Positions 62,504 to 64,000 of a DNA stretch of 64,000 nt are shown here, one piece after another. Made by a program: the position numbers and the translations under genes. This DNA is from an uncultured Lachnospiraceae bacterium (GTDB lineage: Bacteria; Bacillota; Clostridia; Lachnospirales; Lachnospiraceae), in the NCBI GenBank assembly GCA_905197485.1, contig CAJJYZ010000005.1, positions 1-64,000 on the forward strand, read 5' to 3'. Position 1 is the first letter of the stretch, and every line of letters starts with the position of its first letter. The notes below the pieces were generated by a model that was given only the letters and a program-made list of their open reading frames with translations, was not told the origin of the DNA and did not search any database.

Positions 62504-62527
62504 TAAGGCGTCGTGAACGCCGCCTTA
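62504..62527. repeat. Short hairpin in the 62.4-62.8 kb gene-free stretch
   Basis: TAAGGCG pairs with CGCCTTA, with an inner GGCGT/ACGCC alternative. It resembles the hairpin at 29298-29318. Besides this, the stretch from 62423 to 62792 holds only the antitoxin and asnS promoters. Confidence 0.4.
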
Positions 62528-62718
62528 GAAAGAGAGTGTTGACAGTTGCTAAAAGATTATGCTTCTTCTGACATTCATACACCTGATTATTAGGAAATAC
62601 AATTTCTATGATATATGAATCATACATCAAAAATATATTGATGTAAATATACGGAATGAATAAATAGATTAGAGACGTTATTTTTATGCAGTTGCTCTGC
62701 TTTATCTGGAATTAGCGA

Positions 62719-62747
62719 TTGCGGGAAACTTGAAAATAGGGTATACT
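62719..62747 (+). promoter_or_regulatory. Candidate promoter of asnS
   Basis: TTGCGG (62719-62724) and TATACT (62742-62747) with a 17-base spacer, about 45 bases before the start codon; no T-box features are seen. Confidence 0.55.
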
Positions 62748-62792
62748 ATACAGAATAGCGAAAATATTGTTAGAATAAAGGAGTTTTGAGGT

Positions 62793-64000
62793 ATGGAATT
62801 AGTAACAGTAAGAGAATTGTACAGAAGCCGCGAACAGTACCTCGACAAAGAGATAACTGTTGGTGGTTGGGTAAGAAGTATCAGAGATTCAAAGACATTC
62901 GGATTTATCGTTATGAATGACGGTTCATATTTTGAATATTTACAGATTGTATATCATGATTCTATGAATAATTTTACAGAGGTTAGTAAATTAAACGTAG
63001 GGTCTGCTATTATTGTGAAAGGAACATTAGTTGCCACACCACAGGCAAAACAGCCATTTGAGATTCAGGCGACAGAGGTTACGGTAGAAGGGGCGTCCGC
63101 ACCGGATTATCCGCTTCAGAAGAAGAGACATACTTTTGAATACTTGAGAACAATCTCTCATTTGCGTCCAAGAACAAACACCTTTCAGGCAGTATTTCGT
63201 GTACGTTCTTTGATTGCTTATGCAATTCATCAGTTCTTCCAGGAGAGAGGATTCGTGTACGTTCACACTCCGATTATCACAGGAAGTGACTGCGAGGGTG
63301 CAGGCGAGATGTTCCGGGTTACAACAATGGATATGGAGAATGTTCCGAAAAATCAGGATGGTTCTGTAGATTACAGCCAGGATTTCTTCGGAAGGGAGAC
63401 AAGCCTTACAGTAAGCGGTCAGCTGAACGCAGAGACATATGCGCAGGCATTCCGCAACATTTATACATTTGGACCGACGTTCAGAGCAGAGAACTCAAAC
63501 ACAACACGTCATGCGGCAGAATTCTGGATGGTAGAGCCGGAGATTGCATTTGCAGATTTGGAAGATGACATGAACCTTGCGGAGGCGATGTTAAAATACA
63601 TCATCAACTATGTGCTTGAGAATGCGCCGGAAGAGATGAACTTCTTCAACTCTTTCGTGGATAAGGGACTTCTTGACCGCCTTCACAATGTTGCGACTTC
63701 AGAGTTTGCCCGCGTCACATATACAGAGGCAATCGAAATTCTTGAGAAGAACAACGATAAGTTTGATTATAAAGTATCATGGGGATGCGACCTTCAGACA
63801 GAGCATGAGCGTTATCTGACAGAGCAGGTTTACAAACGTCCGGTATTTGTGACAGACTATCCGAAGGATATCAAAGCGTTCTACATGAAGATGAACGAAG
63901 ACAATAAGACGGTTGCGGCAGTGGATTGTCTTGTGCCTGGTATCGGTGAAATCATCGGTGGAAGTCAGAGAGAGGATGACTATGAGAAACTTCTTGCACG
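62793..64000 (+). CDS. asnS: Asparaginyl-tRNA synthetase, 3' end beyond the window
   Basis: 402 codons are present of an expected 460 or so. The N-terminal OB-fold anticodon domain is ELVTVRELYRSREQYLDKE, ITVGGWVRSIRDSKTFGFI, and the class II catalytic core follows: motif 1 near FQERGFVYVHTPIITGSDCEGAGEMF, motif 2 GPTFRAENSNTTRHAAEFWMVEPE. Late in the window GIGEIIGGSQREDDYE marks the approach to motif 3. AAAGGAG lies 8 bases upstream. It charges tRNA-Asn. The long alternative minus-strand frame inside it is a shadow. Confidence 0.96.
   Translation, partial: MELVTVRELYRSREQYLDKEITVGGWVRSIRDSKTFGFIVMNDGSYFEYLQIVYHDSMNNFTEVSKLNVGSAIIVKGTLVATPQAKQPFEIQATEVTVEGASAPDYPLQKKRHTFEYLRTISHLRPRTNTFQAVFRVRSLIAYAIHQFFQERGFVYVHTPIITGSDCEGAGEMFRVTTMDMENVPKNQDGSVDYSQDFFGRETSLTVSGQLNAETYAQAFRNIYTFGPTFRAENSNTTRHAAEFWMVEPEIAFADLEDDMNLAEAMLKYIINYVLENAPEEMNFFNSFVDKGLLDRLHNVATSEFARVTYTEAIEILEKNNDKFDYKVSWGCDLQTEHERYLTEQVYKRPVFVTDYPKDIKAFYMKMNEDNKTVAAVDCLVPGIGEIIGGSQREDDYEKLLA

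Noticed and set aside
63027..63266. Minus-strand frame inside asnS
   Set aside because: Shadow of the asnS coding sequence.
1..64000. CRISPR arrays, rRNA operons, insertion sequences with transposase, prophage blocks
   Set aside because: No regularly spaced repeats, rRNA sequence, intact transposase or phage structural genes were seen.

Overview
The window looks like a chromosomal segment of a low-to-mid GC, spore-forming, anaerobic Firmicute of the Lachnospiraceae type (Ruminococcus gnavus / Dorea / Blautia relatives). The reasons are strong AGGAGG ribosome binding sites, a T-box leader before metG, BofA and YaaL sporulation-linked proteins, the Bacillus-like block decarboxylase - P-loop kinase - holB - ricT - trmN6 - rsmI, a clostridial-type Tad locus with DUF5702 and DUF6382 proteins, and a citrate synthase plus aconitase-like hydratase without a full TCA cycle. 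This assignment is inference from gene content; no rRNA is present.

Layout. 1-3335: the edge of a divergent gene and a GH2 beta-galactosidase. 3411-6042 is an accessory island: a small structured RNA with its own consensus promoter and terminator, directly followed by an AbiF/Abi_2 HEPN protein (a probable RNA-toxin/antitoxin defence unit), a palindromic repeat element, a broken Rpn-type nuclease gene, and tRNA-Leu(CAG) with a very long hairpin. 6062-12771: an M42 aminopeptidase and the divergent housekeeping block. 12918-14030: a stand-alone sugar-ABC ATPase with highly expressed-gene codon use. 14079-14640: yaaL and bofA, divergent. 14677-22832: a complete Tad/Flp pilus operon (TadZ, TadA, TadB, TadC, a 58-residue Flp pilin, DUF5702, two TadE-like pseudopilins, an A24 prepilin peptidase and DUF6382). 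22880-36619: mixed housekeeping genes (rhomboid, histidine kinase, HIT, sigma factor, murG, mtnN, pgi) and a PucR-regulated aconitase-like hydratase, then an accessory AAA/DUF4143 ATPase.

36652-39852: T-box leader, a second copy of the palindromic repeat, metG and tatD. 39882-43470 is a second small accessory patch bracketed by two homologous structured RNA genes. It contains a TRIC-type channel with an XRE regulator behind a long structured leader, a PBECR-like nuclease, and a deletion scar that fused the remains of a merR regulator to the remains of an iron alcohol dehydrogenase. 43567-55729: TIGR00266, ksgA, PHP phosphoesterase, lipase, citrate synthase, an OmpR/HK two-component system, a methyltransferase and a large anchored propeller protein. 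55983-61386: a five-gene oligopeptide (Opp) ABC operon. 61443-62072: queT with a probable preQ1-I riboswitch. 62127-62422: a type I toxin-antitoxin pair (holin-like toxin with a convergent antisense RNA). 62793-end: asnS, cut by the window edge.

The strongest candidates for under-described biology are the AbiF RNA/HEPN module, the paired unknown RNAs at 39.9 and 43.4 kb, the covarying palindromic element at 4.8 and 37.0 kb, and the structured leader before the XRE/TRIC genes. Many annotated-looking ATG codons lie only 1-3 bases from the Shine-Dalgarno sequence; in these cases I chose the next in-frame start at proper spacing and say so.
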